32,721 bases of DNA from Nocardia carnea (GCF_029868855.1 NZ_JARWOV010000283.1:1-32721), one strand, 5' to 3'; counted from the stretch's first letter, positions 22,951 through 30,602 are shown. Program-made: numbers and translations. Notes: a model not told the origin generated them from the letters alone.

Positions 22951-23280
22951 TCACAGCTCACTCTCCGCCTGCACGGCCCATTTCGAGGTCGGCGACCGGG
23001 CCGCCTGGGCAACCGCGCCCGGTCGGGATGCCACGGTGACGCCGTACCGGGTTCGTGCCCCGCTGATGCCGTGCGTGTTCCGGACCGCCCAGCCCGGTCG
23101 ATCCCGGACCTCGGTATGCCTGCTCGACACCCTGATAGCGAGCGGCGCGAGCCGCGCCGTATACCCCGGCAATATCGGAGTCCACCCGGTGCGGCGCCGG
23201 CGCTGACAGCGGTCTGCGACGGTCCGGATGACCGCTGCTCGGCGCTGCCGCAATATCCTGGCGGATGGCGCGGTTGTCAC
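22951..23280 (-). CDS. Doubtful small ORF between cobD and the ECF41 gene
   Basis: A 109-codon frame on the minus strand ends 76 bp before the cobD start. Its second half (RDRPGWAVRNTHGISGARTRYG... to AVQAESEL) has G or C in most third codon positions, but in DNA this GC-rich that is weak evidence. I do not recognise the product, see no ribosome site, and the first codons overlap the predicted ECF41 promoter at 23275-23301, so a shorter form would be more credible. It is listed because it is the only candidate in a 400-bp stretch; the region may hold no gene. Confidence 0.2.
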   Translation of the reverse strand: MTTAPSARILRQRRAAVIRTVADRCQRRRRTGWTPILPGYTARLAPLAIRVSSRHTEVRDRPGWAVRNTHGISGARTRYGVTVASRPGAVAQAARSPTSKWAVQAESEL

Positions 23281-23301
23281 AGATCGAATGCCGGTTTCGT
23301 C
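23275..23301 (+). promoter_or_regulatory. Predicted ECF41-type autoregulatory promoter
   Basis: TGTCACA (23275-23281), then exactly 16 bases, then CGTC (23298-23301). This equals the -35/-10 pair that I recall for ECF41 sigma factors. Transcription would start at about 23307 and leave a 5' leader of about 48 nt before the GTG at 23355. The match argues that the downstream sigma factor activates its own gene, and it excludes the upstream in-frame start at 23265. Confidence 0.75.
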
Positions 23302-23354
23302 ATCGCGACGACACCGTATTGCCGGCCCACGGGCCCGAGGAACAAGGAACCGAA

Positions 23355-24305
23355 GTGACCGACGGACACGCCCCCGCCGACCTGGCCGCTCGTTTCGAGG
23401 AACTACGCCCCTACCTGCGCCGGCTCGCCTACAGCACGCTCGGCAGCCTGGCCGACGCCGACGATGTGGTGCAGGAGGCGTGGCTGCGGCTGCAGCGGCA
23501 TCACGAATCCGGCGGCGACCGGATCGACAATCTGCAGGCCTGGCTCAGTACGGTCGTCGGGCGGCTCGCGCTGGACCAGCTCGGTTCGGCGCGTGTGCGG
23601 CGCGAACAGTACGTGGGCGAATGGCTGCCCGAGCCCGCGGTGGCCGATTGGGAGGATCCGGCGGATCGGGTCTCGCAGGACGAACGGGTCACCATGGCGC
23701 TGCTGGTGGTGCTGGAATCGCTGTCCCCGGCAGAGCGGACCGCGTTCGTGCTGCAGGACGTGTTCGGCATGGCCGGCCCGGAGGTCGCCGAGGTCGTGGG
23801 CCGCACCCCGGCCGCTGTCCGCCAGCTGGCCTCGCGGGCCCGGAAGCGAGTGGAGGACGGGACGCCGCGATTTCCGGCGTCACCGGACGAACACCGGAAG
23901 GTGGTTTCGGCGTTCGCGCTGGCCTGGCGGTCGGGGGATGTGAATGCCCTGCTGGGTGTGCTCGACGACCGGGTCACGCTCACCGCGGACGGCGGCGGGA
24001 AGGTGCCCGCGATCCGTAAGCCGGTGCAGGGCGCCGAACTCATCGCCAAGATGCTGCTCGGCTGGTATCACGCACCGTCGGCACCCGGCGGCTGGGGCCG
24101 GTCGATCGAGGTCAACGGTTCGCCGGGGTTGCTCGTTTTCGACGGCCGGCATCCGGGGGTCTTCTCCTTCACCGTCGATGCAGGCCGGATCACCGCCATC
24201 CACACCATCCGCAACCCCGACAAACTGCGCAACCTGCCGGAGGATATCGGCGCCGAGTGGTTCCTGAACGAATCGGCGGAGGGCACCACATCCGGAGGGA
24301 ACTGA
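23355..24305 (+). CDS. ECF41-group sigma factor with SnoaL-like C-terminal domain (SigJ-like)
   Basis: The 316-aa product starts at a GTG with AAGGA seven bases upstream. Sigma region 2 lies at about 10-78 (LRRLAYSTLGSLADADDVVQEAWLRLQR), region 4 at about 112-170 (LVVLESLSPAERTAFVLQDVFGMAGPEVAEVVGRTPAAVRQLASRARKRV). All three ECF41 hallmarks are present: WLPEP at 90-94 in the linker, DGGGK at 212-216 and NPDKL at 287-291 in the SnoaL/NTF2-like extension. In this group the fused extension replaces an anti-sigma factor and both inhibits and permits activity. Typical partners are carboxymuconolactone decarboxylase, oxidoreductase or epimerase (COE) genes; none is next to it here. M. tuberculosis SigJ is the same group. 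Confidence 0.94.
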   Translation: MTDGHAPADLAARFEELRPYLRRLAYSTLGSLADADDVVQEAWLRLQRHHESGGDRIDNLQAWLSTVVGRLALDQLGSARVRREQYVGEWLPEPAVADWEDPADRVSQDERVTMALLVVLESLSPAERTAFVLQDVFGMAGPEVAEVVGRTPAAVRQLASRARKRVEDGTPRFPASPDEHRKVVSAFALAWRSGDVNALLGVLDDRVTLTADGGGKVPAIRKPVQGAELIAKMLLGWYHAPSAPGGWGRSIEVNGSPGLLVFDGRHPGVFSFTVDAGRITAIHTIRNPDKLRNLPEDIGAEWFLNESAEGTTSGGN

Positions 24306-24363
24306 GGCGGCACGGCGGTCACCGTATCCCCGGGCCCGGAAACCGGCGGGTTAAGTTCGATCC

Positions 24364-24879
24364 ATGAAGATCGAAGTCAGCGGACATCAGCCCGAGGTTC
24401 ACGATTCCGCGTGGATCGCGCCGACCGCGTGTGTCATCGGCAGAGTGAAGCTCGAGGCGCAGGCCAGTATCTGGTACAACGCTGTACTGCGTGGTGATAC
24501 AGAACTGATCACCGTGGGCGAGCGCAGCAATATCCAGGACGGCTGTGTACTGCACGCCGACCCGGGTTTTCCGACAACGGTCGGTGCCGGCGTGTCGGTG
24601 GGTCACAACGCGATCCTGCACGGCTGCACGATCGAGGACGACTGCCTGATCGGTATGGGCGCGACCGTGCTCAACGGCGCAGTGGTCGGGCGCGGCAGCC
24701 TGGTCGCGGCCAATGCGCTGATCCCCGAGGGTGCGCAGATTCCGCCGGGTTCGCTGGTGGCCGGGGTGCCCGGCAAGGTGCGCCGGGAGCTCACCTCCGA
24801 GCAGCAGCGCGGCCTCGAGCTCAACGCCATGGTCTACCTGCACCATACGACGGAGCACCGGACCGCCAAGGAGCTGTGA
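24364..24879 (+). CDS. Gamma carbonic anhydrase family protein (left-handed beta-helix)
   Basis: The 171-aa product is a left-handed beta-helix of hexapeptide repeats (WIAPTACVIGRVKLEAQASIWYNAVLRGD ... GVSVGHNAILHGCTIEDDCLIGMGATVLNGAVVGRGSLVAANALIPEGAQIPPGSLVAGVPGKVRREL). The three likely metal His are in VLHAD, GHNAI and LHGC. The YNAVLRGD and GMGATVLNGA segments are those of the YrdA/PaaY-like gamma-CA group. It may hydrate CO2 or act on a CoA-thioester; many family members are inactive as anhydrases. It follows the ECF41 gene by 58 bp in the same direction and may be read from the ECF41 promoter, though it is not a classical ECF41 target. Confidence 0.92.
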   Translation: MKIEVSGHQPEVHDSAWIAPTACVIGRVKLEAQASIWYNAVLRGDTELITVGERSNIQDGCVLHADPGFPTTVGAGVSVGHNAILHGCTIEDDCLIGMGATVLNGAVVGRGSLVAANALIPEGAQIPPGSLVAGVPGKVRRELTSEQQRGLELNAMVYLHHTTEHRTAKEL

Positions 24880-24900
24880 GGTACCGCCCGGACACTTTTA

Positions 24901-24914
24901 TGGACAAGCGTCCA
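24901..24914. promoter_or_regulatory. Candidate TetR-type operator upstream of the 61-aa gene
   Basis: TGGAC-AAGC-GTCCA is a perfect 5-bp-arm dyad. A -10-like TACGAT lies at 24927-24932, so the dyad would sit in the -35 region. A related, looser dyad GGAC-ACAGG-GTCC is at 25271-25283 directly before the TetR gene. A shared TetR regulator for both promoters is plausible. Confidence 0.45.
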
Positions 24915-24938
24915 GTTGGTGGCTGATACGATGGAGCC

Positions 24939-25049
24939 AACGTATCCGGGGAGACGGGCGAGCTCGAAACCCGCTGTCCTGCAAGGCGTCGGCGTTTCGG
25001 GCGAGCCCGAGCGTGTGGGCACCCCAGGTGCCGGCAGGAGGTATGACGG
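24939..25049 (+). promoter_or_regulatory. Possible structured 5' leader of the 61-aa gene
   Basis: If transcription begins near 24939 the leader is ~110 nt. It contains a hairpin CGGGC-GA-GCCCG near 24999-25010 and a perfect one, GGCACC-CCA-GGTGCC at 25018-25032, which ends three bases before the Shine-Dalgarno AGGAGG (25036-25041). The second stem could gate ribosome access. I do not recognise a known riboswitch class. Confidence 0.35.
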
Positions 25050-25235
25050 GTGGCGTGTGAGCGTTCCGAGGCGCGCCGGCCGAACAGGCGGGTCAGTGTG
25101 GCCGATATCGCGGCGCAGCCTGGGGGTATCGAGGCGCTACGGCGCCGCGTCCACGAACTCCGCTCCAGCGGCGAAGATTTCGCGGCCAATGCGATAGAAC
25201 GGGAGATGGCCGAGCTCGACCTGTCCGCGGAGTGA
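25050..25235 (+). CDS. Small uncharacterised charged protein (61 aa)
   Basis: The GTG start is fixed by AGGAGG with an 8-base spacer. The product has a basic N-terminus (ERSEARRPNRRVS), then an amphipathic helical part (DIAAQPGGIEALRRRVHELRSSGEDFAANAIEREMAELDLSAE). It has one Cys and no membrane helix. The C-terminal 45 residues look like one helical hairpin that could dimerise or bind a partner. I do not recognise the family. It lies 65 bp before a TetR gene in the same orientation, behind a long leader and a TetR-type dyad. Confidence 0.55.
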   Translation: MACERSEARRPNRRVSVADIAAQPGGIEALRRRVHELRSSGEDFAANAIEREMAELDLSAE

Positions 25236-25300
25236 CGCCCGGCACGAAACCAACGCGCAGGTCATGTGGTGGACACAGGGTCCGATACAGTGGTGAAACC

Positions 25301-25924
25301 ATGCCACCCGTACCACCGATTCTGCAGCGCATCCTGTCCGAAGCACCCGCCGACAGCGTCAAGGTCCTCGACAGCGCGCTCTCGGCATTCCTGGACTTCG
25401 GGATCAAACGCACGAGCATGGGCGAGATCGCGCGGCGCGCCGGAATCAGCCCCGCGACCCTCTACCGCCGCTTCGAATCGAAGAACGATCTCGTCGAAGC
25501 GGTCACGGTGCGGGAAGCGCAGCGTTTCGTCGCCCAGATCGACGACCGGGTGCGCACGGTGGCCGGGTCCGAGGACCAGCTGGTGGAGATCTTCGTCGCC
25601 TTCATCTCCGCCATCGCGGGCAACCCGCTGCTGTCGCGGCTACTGCGCACCGAACCGGATCTGGTGCTGCCGCGCCTCACCACCGAAGCCGGTCCGATCC
25701 TCGCCGTCGGCCGCACCTACCTGGCCGCGAAACTGCGCGAACTCGGCGACTACGGTGACAGCACCGATTTCGACCCCGACCTGGTCGCCGAGATCATGGC
25801 CCGGCTGGCCCTGTCGCTGGCCCTCACGCCCGACGGTCTCATCCCCATCGAGGACGAAGCGGCCGGACGGGAGTTCGCGCGTCGCACGCTGCTACCGATG
25901 GTCTCCGGGCCCACCGCCGGCTGA
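25301..25924 (+). CDS. TetR/AcrR family transcriptional regulator
   Basis: The 207-aa product starts MPPVPPILQRIL. The DNA-binding domain spans about 20-70, with TSMGEIARRAGISPATLYRRFESKNDLVEAV as helix-turn-helix core. The C-terminal domain (VEIFVAFISAIAGNPLLSRLLRTEPDLVLPRLT ... IMARLALSLALTPDGLIPIEDEAA) resembles the group of mycobacterial/nocardial TetR regulators with a C-terminal GLIP-like motif. A -10-like TACAGT at 25286-25291 would put the start of transcription almost at the ATG, so the message may be near-leaderless. Target genes are unknown; the 61-aa gene and itself are candidates. It converges with the methyltransferase gene, 6 bp apart. Confidence 0.87.
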   Translation: MPPVPPILQRILSEAPADSVKVLDSALSAFLDFGIKRTSMGEIARRAGISPATLYRRFESKNDLVEAVTVREAQRFVAQIDDRVRTVAGSEDQLVEIFVAFISAIAGNPLLSRLLRTEPDLVLPRLTTEAGPILAVGRTYLAAKLRELGDYGDSTDFDPDLVAEIMARLALSLALTPDGLIPIEDEAAGREFARRTLLPMVSGPTAG

Positions 25925-25930
25925 GCCCGC

Positions 25931-27679
25931 TCACAACGCGAAGGCCCGGTTCACCAGGTCGTCCAATTCGTGTTGCGCAGCCGGCCCGGACTCCGCTTCC
26001 TGCGCCAGTTCACGGACCAGGCCGACGATCGCGACTGCCTGCGCGGTGGCCGGATCCGGTAGCGGCAACCGGGAAACATACTGGGTTATCCAGCGGCGGC
26101 GGCCGGAATACAGCCGGTTACCGCAGACCGCGTCGTAGAACCGCACTCCCAGCGCGGAGTTCGCGATACCCATCATCAAGCAGGCCAGTTCCTCGGCCGG
26201 GACCTCGCTACGCAGTTCGGACAGCGACATCCAGTAGCAGTCACCGTTGACCACCGCGCCCGACCGGTCCAGCGCGAACCGCGGGCGATCGCTGATATCC
26301 GGGAAAACCACCTTGGGTGTCCGCCACATATGCGGCCGCTGCGGGACCCAGTGCTCGAACCATTTCCGGCCGGCGCCGGTGAGATAACTCCGCGCGCTCA
26401 GCGTCTCCCGATGCTGTTCGAGATAGGCGGCGGTACGCGGATACTGCGCCAGCTCCACCGGTAGCCGGCGCGGATGGTCCAGCTCGTACGGGTACAGCAC
26501 CCGGGTTCGGCGAGTGTTCTCGATCCGCCACGGGCGCAGGTCGTGGTGAGTGATGAGATCGCACAGCAGCTCGGGTTCGGTCTCCGGATCCCCCCAGTGC
26601 GCGGCGATGAACACGCGATCCGCGTTGGTCTTTATCCCCACCCGGATACGCGCGAGGTCGCCGAATGTCCGCCACATCCGGGCCGAAACCGCGTCCAGCC
26701 AGTCGTCATGCCCCACCCGAGCCATCCGCCACCCCATCGACGCCGATCCGGGCGGAATCGCCAGCTCCCCCACTGTCACCGCGAACTGTCGACCTTGCCA
26801 CCGAACAGTCGCGTCGGTACCGGCGCTGAGCACCTCGAACAGATTTTCCTTCGCAACGAATGGCTCGTGATCCGGTAGGCTTTCGCCACCGTCGCGGCCC
26901 GCATCGGCCGGCGACTCCCGCCCGTCGCAATTCTCCTGGTAGACCGAGGCATAACGGCACCGCTCGCGCGTCCGGCCGCGCACGGCGATGGTCACCGCCG
27001 GCAGCACCGCCGCCTCGAACAGTTTCGTATCGCCCAGGTCGTACAGTTCCACGGGCGCCAGTTCACCCAGCAATACCGCACGCAGATTCGCGCCCGCCTT
27101 GGTGGTCAGAAAACGATTGGCGCACAACAGGCCGAGGACCCCGTCCGGACCCAGCAGGCGCGGTACCGCGGCGACGAACGGGTGGGTGAGATCGAACCGG
27201 CCGCGCAGCCCGAACTGCCCGCGCAACGCTTGCGCCGCCGCACCCCCCAACTGCTGGGTCCGCACGTACGGCGGGTTCGCGATCACCACATGGAAGGACT
27301 CCGCCGGCAGCGCGGAGCATTCGGCGAGGAAATCGGCCTGCCGCCAATCGACCGGTATTCCCTCGCGCGCGGCACGCTCCCGCGCCACCACCAGGCCCTC
27401 CGGGTCCAGGTCGTAACCCACCAGCTCGACAGGTACCCCTGGCAACCGCTCGGCGAGGGCGGCCCGGATCGCGAACAGCAATTCCCCACTGCCGCATGCC
27501 GGATCCAGCACCCGCACTCCCGACCCCGGCGCCACCACCCGCGCGGCCACCCGACCGGCGAGAAACCGCGCCAACGCGGTCGGTGTGTAGTGCCGGCCAT
27601 GCCTCTTACGCTCGCGAGCCCCCGCACCATCGCGTTCCATGCGCGCATTCTTGCCGATGCGAGCCGCGGACCCGGTCAT
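25931..27679 (-). CDS. Solitary N6-adenine DNA methyltransferase (TaqI/Eco57I-like)
   Basis: The 582-aa product has the opening RKRHGRHYTPTALARFLAGRV typical of TaqI-like and Eco57I-like enzymes. Motif I is LDPACGSGELL (DPACGSG at 59-65), motif II GYDLDP near 88-93, the catalytic motif IV NPPY at 135-138, and GLLCANRFLTTKAGANLRAVLL follows. Residues from ~250 to the end form a target-recognition region with W/Y-rich segments (RLPVELAQYPRTAAYLEQH, KWFEHWVPQRPHMWRTPKVVFPDIS, YSGRRRWITQYVSRLPLPDP) as in Eco57I-type proteins. No nuclease domain is seen in it and no restriction gene beside it. NPPY predicts N6-adenine methylation. The start could also be an ATG at 27640. Confidence 0.87.
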   Translation of the reverse strand: MTGSAARIGKNARMERDGAGARERKRHGRHYTPTALARFLAGRVAARVVAPGSGVRVLDPACGSGELLFAIRAALAERLPGVPVELVGYDLDPEGLVVARERAAREGIPVDWRQADFLAECSALPAESFHVVIANPPYVRTQQLGGAAAQALRGQFGLRGRFDLTHPFVAAVPRLLGPDGVLGLLCANRFLTTKAGANLRAVLLGELAPVELYDLGDTKLFEAAVLPAVTIAVRGRTRERCRYASVYQENCDGRESPADAGRDGGESLPDHEPFVAKENLFEVLSAGTDATVRWQGRQFAVTVGELAIPPGSASMGWRMARVGHDDWLDAVSARMWRTFGDLARIRVGIKTNADRVFIAAHWGDPETEPELLCDLITHHDLRPWRIENTRRTRVLYPYELDHPRRLPVELAQYPRTAAYLEQHRETLSARSYLTGAGRKWFEHWVPQRPHMWRTPKVVFPDISDRPRFALDRSGAVVNGDCYWMSLSELRSEVPAEELACLMMGIANSALGVRFYDAVCGNRLYSGRRRWITQYVSRLPLPDPATAQAVAIVGLVRELAQEAESGPAAQHELDDLVNRAFAL

Positions 27680-27725
27680 TTCCGGAATTTGTCAGCCGTC
27701 CGGAGGTCCGGATCCTAATGCCGAC

Positions 27726-27754
27726 GGCTCCGGAGCAGGGTTGGCTCCGGAGCC
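27726..27754 (-). terminator. Terminator hairpin after accD6
   Basis: On the minus strand GGCTCCGGAGC and GCTCCGGAGCC are perfect 11-bp arms around a 7-nt loop, 24 bp after the accD6 stop and before the methyltransferase start. Each arm contains the palindrome CTCCGGAG, so alternative folds exist. It marks the end of the FAS-II unit. Confidence 0.65.
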
Positions 27755-27778
27755 CTCGACGGGGTGATACCTACGGCG

Positions 27779-29212
27779 TCACAACGGGATGTTCTTGTGG
27801 TGACTGGGCCGCGAAGGTGCGGAGGCCAGGGCGGCGGCGATCACGCTGCGGGTTTCGGCCGGATCGATGACCTTGTCCACCACACCGATGGACAATGCCC
27901 GCTCCACACCGCCGGCGATGGCCTCGTGTTCGGCGGTGAGCCGTTCGTGCAGCGCTTCGCGCTCCTCCGCCGGCGCGGCGGCCAGGGCCTTCTTGTGCAG
28001 GATGCCGACAGCGGCCTTGGCGCCCATCACCGCGACTTCCGACCCCGGCCAGGCATAGACCGCGGTGGCGCCGAGCGAGCGGGCGTTCATCGCGATATAG
28101 GCGCCGCCGTAGATCTTGCGGGTGACCAGCGTGACCCGCGGAACCCGGGCCTCGGCGAAGGCGTGCAGCAGTTTCGCGCCGCGGCGCACCACGCCGTCCC
28201 ATTCCTGGCCCACGCCGGGCAGGTAACCGGGGACGTCGGTGATCACGACCAGCGGGATACCGAAGGCATCGCACAACCGGACGAACCGGGCCGCTTTCTC
28301 CGCGCTCTTGGAATCGAGGCAGCCACCCAGTCGCAGCGGGTTGTTCGCCAGCACACCGACGGTGCGCCCGGCGAGCCGGCCGAGACCGGTGACCATGGAG
28401 CGGGCGTAACCGCCCTGCAATTCCTCGAAGCTGGATTCGCCGTCGACGTTGTCGAGCAGTTCGTGCACGATCGGTTTCACGTCGTAGGCGCGTTTGGCCG
28501 ATTCCGGCAGCATGGCCTGCAGGTCGACATTGCCGTGTTCGGCGGCGACGAGATCGAATTCGCCCTGTTCGGCGAACATCGAGACCAGGCGGCGTGCCCG
28601 GTGCACGGCATCGGCCTCGTCGTCGGCGACGATATGGGTGACGCCGGACTTCTTGCCGTGGGTTTCGGGACCACCGAGAGTGGCCATATCGACCTGCTCA
28701 CCGGTGACGCTGCGCACCACATCGGGACCGGTGACGAAGACGCGGCCCTCGGGCGCCATGATCACGATATCGGTGAGAGCGGGACCGTAGGCGGCACCGC
28801 CGGCGGCGAACCCGAGTACCACCGAAATCTGCGGTACCAGGCCGGACGCGCGGACCATGGCCTCGAAGACCAGGCCGACCGCGTGCAGTGCCTCGACGCC
28901 CTCGGCCAGGCGGGCTCCACCGGAATGCCACAGGCCGACCACCGGAACACCGGAATCGATGGCGGTATCGATGGCGTCGACGATGTGCTTGCAGCCCTCG
29001 ACCCCCATGGCGCCGCCCATCACGGTGGCGTCCGAGCAGTAGGCGACGGTCCGCACACCGTCCACTTCACCGATGGCGGCGAGCACGCCCGACCTGTCCC
29101 GCGGGTGCAGGGGTAGCACCGTGCCGGGGTCGAAGAAGCGTTGCAGCCGGCCGAGCGGATCGCGCGGGTCTGTCGCGGTTTCCTGGTGGCGGGCCGGAGC
29201 CATGATTGTCAT
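27779..29212 (-). CDS. accD6: Acyl-CoA carboxylase beta subunit (carboxyltransferase)
   Basis: The 477-aa product starts MTIMAPARHQ with GAGGAGAG upstream. It has both halves of the biotin-dependent carboxyltransferase: VAYCSDATVMGGAMGVEGCKHIVDAIDTAIDSGVPVVGLWHSGGARLAEG and the C-terminal PLVVITDVPGYLPGVGQEWDGVVRRGAKLLHAFAEARVPRVTLVTRKIYGGAYIAMNARSLGATAVYAWPGSEVAVMGA. FAAGGAAYGPALTD supplies the oxyanion glycines. It transfers CO2 from biotin to acetyl-CoA (and perhaps propionyl-CoA), making malonyl-CoA for FAS-II. The position after kasA and the length identify AccD6. A strong hairpin lies between kasA and this gene, so it may have its own promoter or be made at a different level. Confidence 0.95.
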   Translation of the reverse strand: MTIMAPARHQETATDPRDPLGRLQRFFDPGTVLPLHPRDRSGVLAAIGEVDGVRTVAYCSDATVMGGAMGVEGCKHIVDAIDTAIDSGVPVVGLWHSGGARLAEGVEALHAVGLVFEAMVRASGLVPQISVVLGFAAGGAAYGPALTDIVIMAPEGRVFVTGPDVVRSVTGEQVDMATLGGPETHGKKSGVTHIVADDEADAVHRARRLVSMFAEQGEFDLVAAEHGNVDLQAMLPESAKRAYDVKPIVHELLDNVDGESSFEELQGGYARSMVTGLGRLAGRTVGVLANNPLRLGGCLDSKSAEKAARFVRLCDAFGIPLVVITDVPGYLPGVGQEWDGVVRRGAKLLHAFAEARVPRVTLVTRKIYGGAYIAMNARSLGATAVYAWPGSEVAVMGAKAAVGILHKKALAAAPAEEREALHERLTAEHEAIAGGVERALSIGVVDKVIDPAETRSVIAAALASAPSRPSHHKNIPL

Positions 29213-29267
29213 CGCGTTCTCTCCTCGATGATGTGTGGCCGAGGCACGGGCCACAGGTGCCGAAGCA

Positions 29268-29306
29268 CAGTGCGGGGCCGCCGGTACTGCCGGCGGCCCC
29301 GCACTG
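29268..29306 (-). terminator. Perfect 17-bp hairpin between kasA and accD6
   Basis: CAGTGCGGGGCCGCCGG (29268-29284) and its exact complement (29290-29306) flank the loop TACTG. The stem is nearly all G-C. It starts 35 bp after the kasA stop and ends 55 bp before the accD6 start. No U-tract. It may terminate, attenuate, or protect the 3' end of the upstream mRNA. Confidence 0.7.
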
Positions 29307-29341
29307 GGTCGTCGAACTATTCGGTCGGATCCGTTGGGGCT

Positions 29342-30592
29342 CTAGGCCCGACCGAAGGCGAGCGCGACATTGTGCCCACCGAAACCGAACGAATTGTTGA
29401 TCGCGTACTCGATCTCCTGGCGGCGGGCTTCGCCGTGCACCACGTCGAGGTCGATCTCGGGATCCTGGTTGTCCAGGTTCAGGGTGGGCGGCACGATACC
29501 GTCCCGGATGGCCATCACGGTGAGCACCGATTCCAGCGCACCGACGGCGCCGATCGAATGCCCGAGCGCCGATTTCGGCGCGTAGACCGAGGCGTGATTG
29601 CCGACGGCCTTGTTGATCGCGTTGGCCTCGGCTGTATCGCCGATCGGGGTGGCGGTGGCGTGCGCGTTGATATGGGTGATGTCCCGCTTGGACAGGCCCG
29701 CGGTCTGCATGGCCCGGGTCATGGCGCGAGCGGCGCCGGTGCCCTCGGGGTCGGGGGCGACCAGGTGGAAACCGTCGGAGGTGATCCCGGCGCCGAGCAG
29801 GCGAGCGTGGATGGTCGCTCCGCGTGCCTTGGCGTGCTCCTCGGTTTCGATGACCATGAGCGCACCGGCCTCGCCGAAGACGAAACCGTCGCGGTCCTTG
29901 TCGAACGGACGCGAGGCGGCCTTCGGGTCGTCGTTGCGGGTGCTCATGGCGCGCATCATGGTGAACGCCGCGATCGGCACCGCGTCGATGAAGCCCTCGA
30001 CGCCGCCGGTGACGACCATATCGGCGTCACCCATGACGATCATCCGCCAGGCGTTCGCGATGCCCTCCGAACCGGACGAGCACGCCGAGACCGGAGTGAC
30101 CACTCCCGCCCGGGCCTTCAGCTCGAGACCGACGACGGCGGACGGCCCGTTCGGCATGACCATCTGAACAGCGAGCGGCGAGATCTTGCGATAACCGCCG
30201 TTCTTCAGCTTGTCGACCGAATCGATGAGCGCGTCACCGCCACCTAGTCCAGTGCCGATGGCCACACCCAGCCGGTCCGGATCGACCTCCGGGCTGCCCG
30301 CATTGCGCCAGACCTCACGGCCCAGCACGGTGGCGAGCCGCTCGACGTAGGCCATCCGCCGGATCTCGACCCGGCTCAGCAGGCTGTCCGGCGACACCTT
30401 CAGGTGACCGCCGATACGAACCGGAAGGTCGTATTCCTCGACGAAAGAGTCCTCGAGAACGTCGATTCCGCTCTCGCCGTTGAGGAGTCCCTTCCACGTC
30501 GCATCGACATCTCCCGCGATGGACGTGGACGCCGCCAGACTGGTGACGACGACGTTGGGGAAGTTCCCGTTCAGGGTGGAAGGAGTGGTCAC
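29342..30592 (-). CDS. kasA: Beta-ketoacyl-ACP synthase KasA
   Basis: The 416-aa product begins at a GTG (VTTPSTLNGNFPNVVVTSLAA). It is a KAS-I/II condensing enzyme of the mycolate FAS-II system. Catalytic residues fall at the numbers known for M. tuberculosis KasA: Cys171 (SACSSG), His311 (NAHATATPIGD), Lys340 (PKSALGH) and His345; the length equals it too. SAVVGLELKARAGVVTPVSACSSG and NNSFGFGGHN are diagnostic. It elongates acyl-AcpM chains with malonyl-AcpM. It lies 10 bp after acpM. No kasB follows, unlike in mycobacteria. Confidence 0.96.
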   Translation of the reverse strand: MTTPSTLNGNFPNVVVTSLAASTSIAGDVDATWKGLLNGESGIDVLEDSFVEEYDLPVRIGGHLKVSPDSLLSRVEIRRMAYVERLATVLGREVWRNAGSPEVDPDRLGVAIGTGLGGGDALIDSVDKLKNGGYRKISPLAVQMVMPNGPSAVVGLELKARAGVVTPVSACSSGSEGIANAWRMIVMGDADMVVTGGVEGFIDAVPIAAFTMMRAMSTRNDDPKAASRPFDKDRDGFVFGEAGALMVIETEEHAKARGATIHARLLGAGITSDGFHLVAPDPEGTGAARAMTRAMQTAGLSKRDITHINAHATATPIGDTAEANAINKAVGNHASVYAPKSALGHSIGAVGALESVLTVMAIRDGIVPPTLNLDNQDPEIDLDVVHGEARRQEIEYAINNSFGFGGHNVALAFGRA

Positions 30593-30602
30593 GGTGTCGG
30601 CC

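Noticed and set aside
21534..23206. Two plus-strand frames of ~450-500 codons across cobD
   Set aside because: They mirror cobD, whose three signature motifs are intact on the minus strand; products are Arg/Pro-rich.
22875..23264. Cobalamin riboswitch upstream of cobD
   Set aside because: No B12-box-like GCCACTG or recognisable core was seen on the minus strand before cobD.
27764..30247. Long plus-strand frames opposite accD6 and kasA
   Set aside because: Gly/Asp/His-rich shadows of two unmistakable enzymes.
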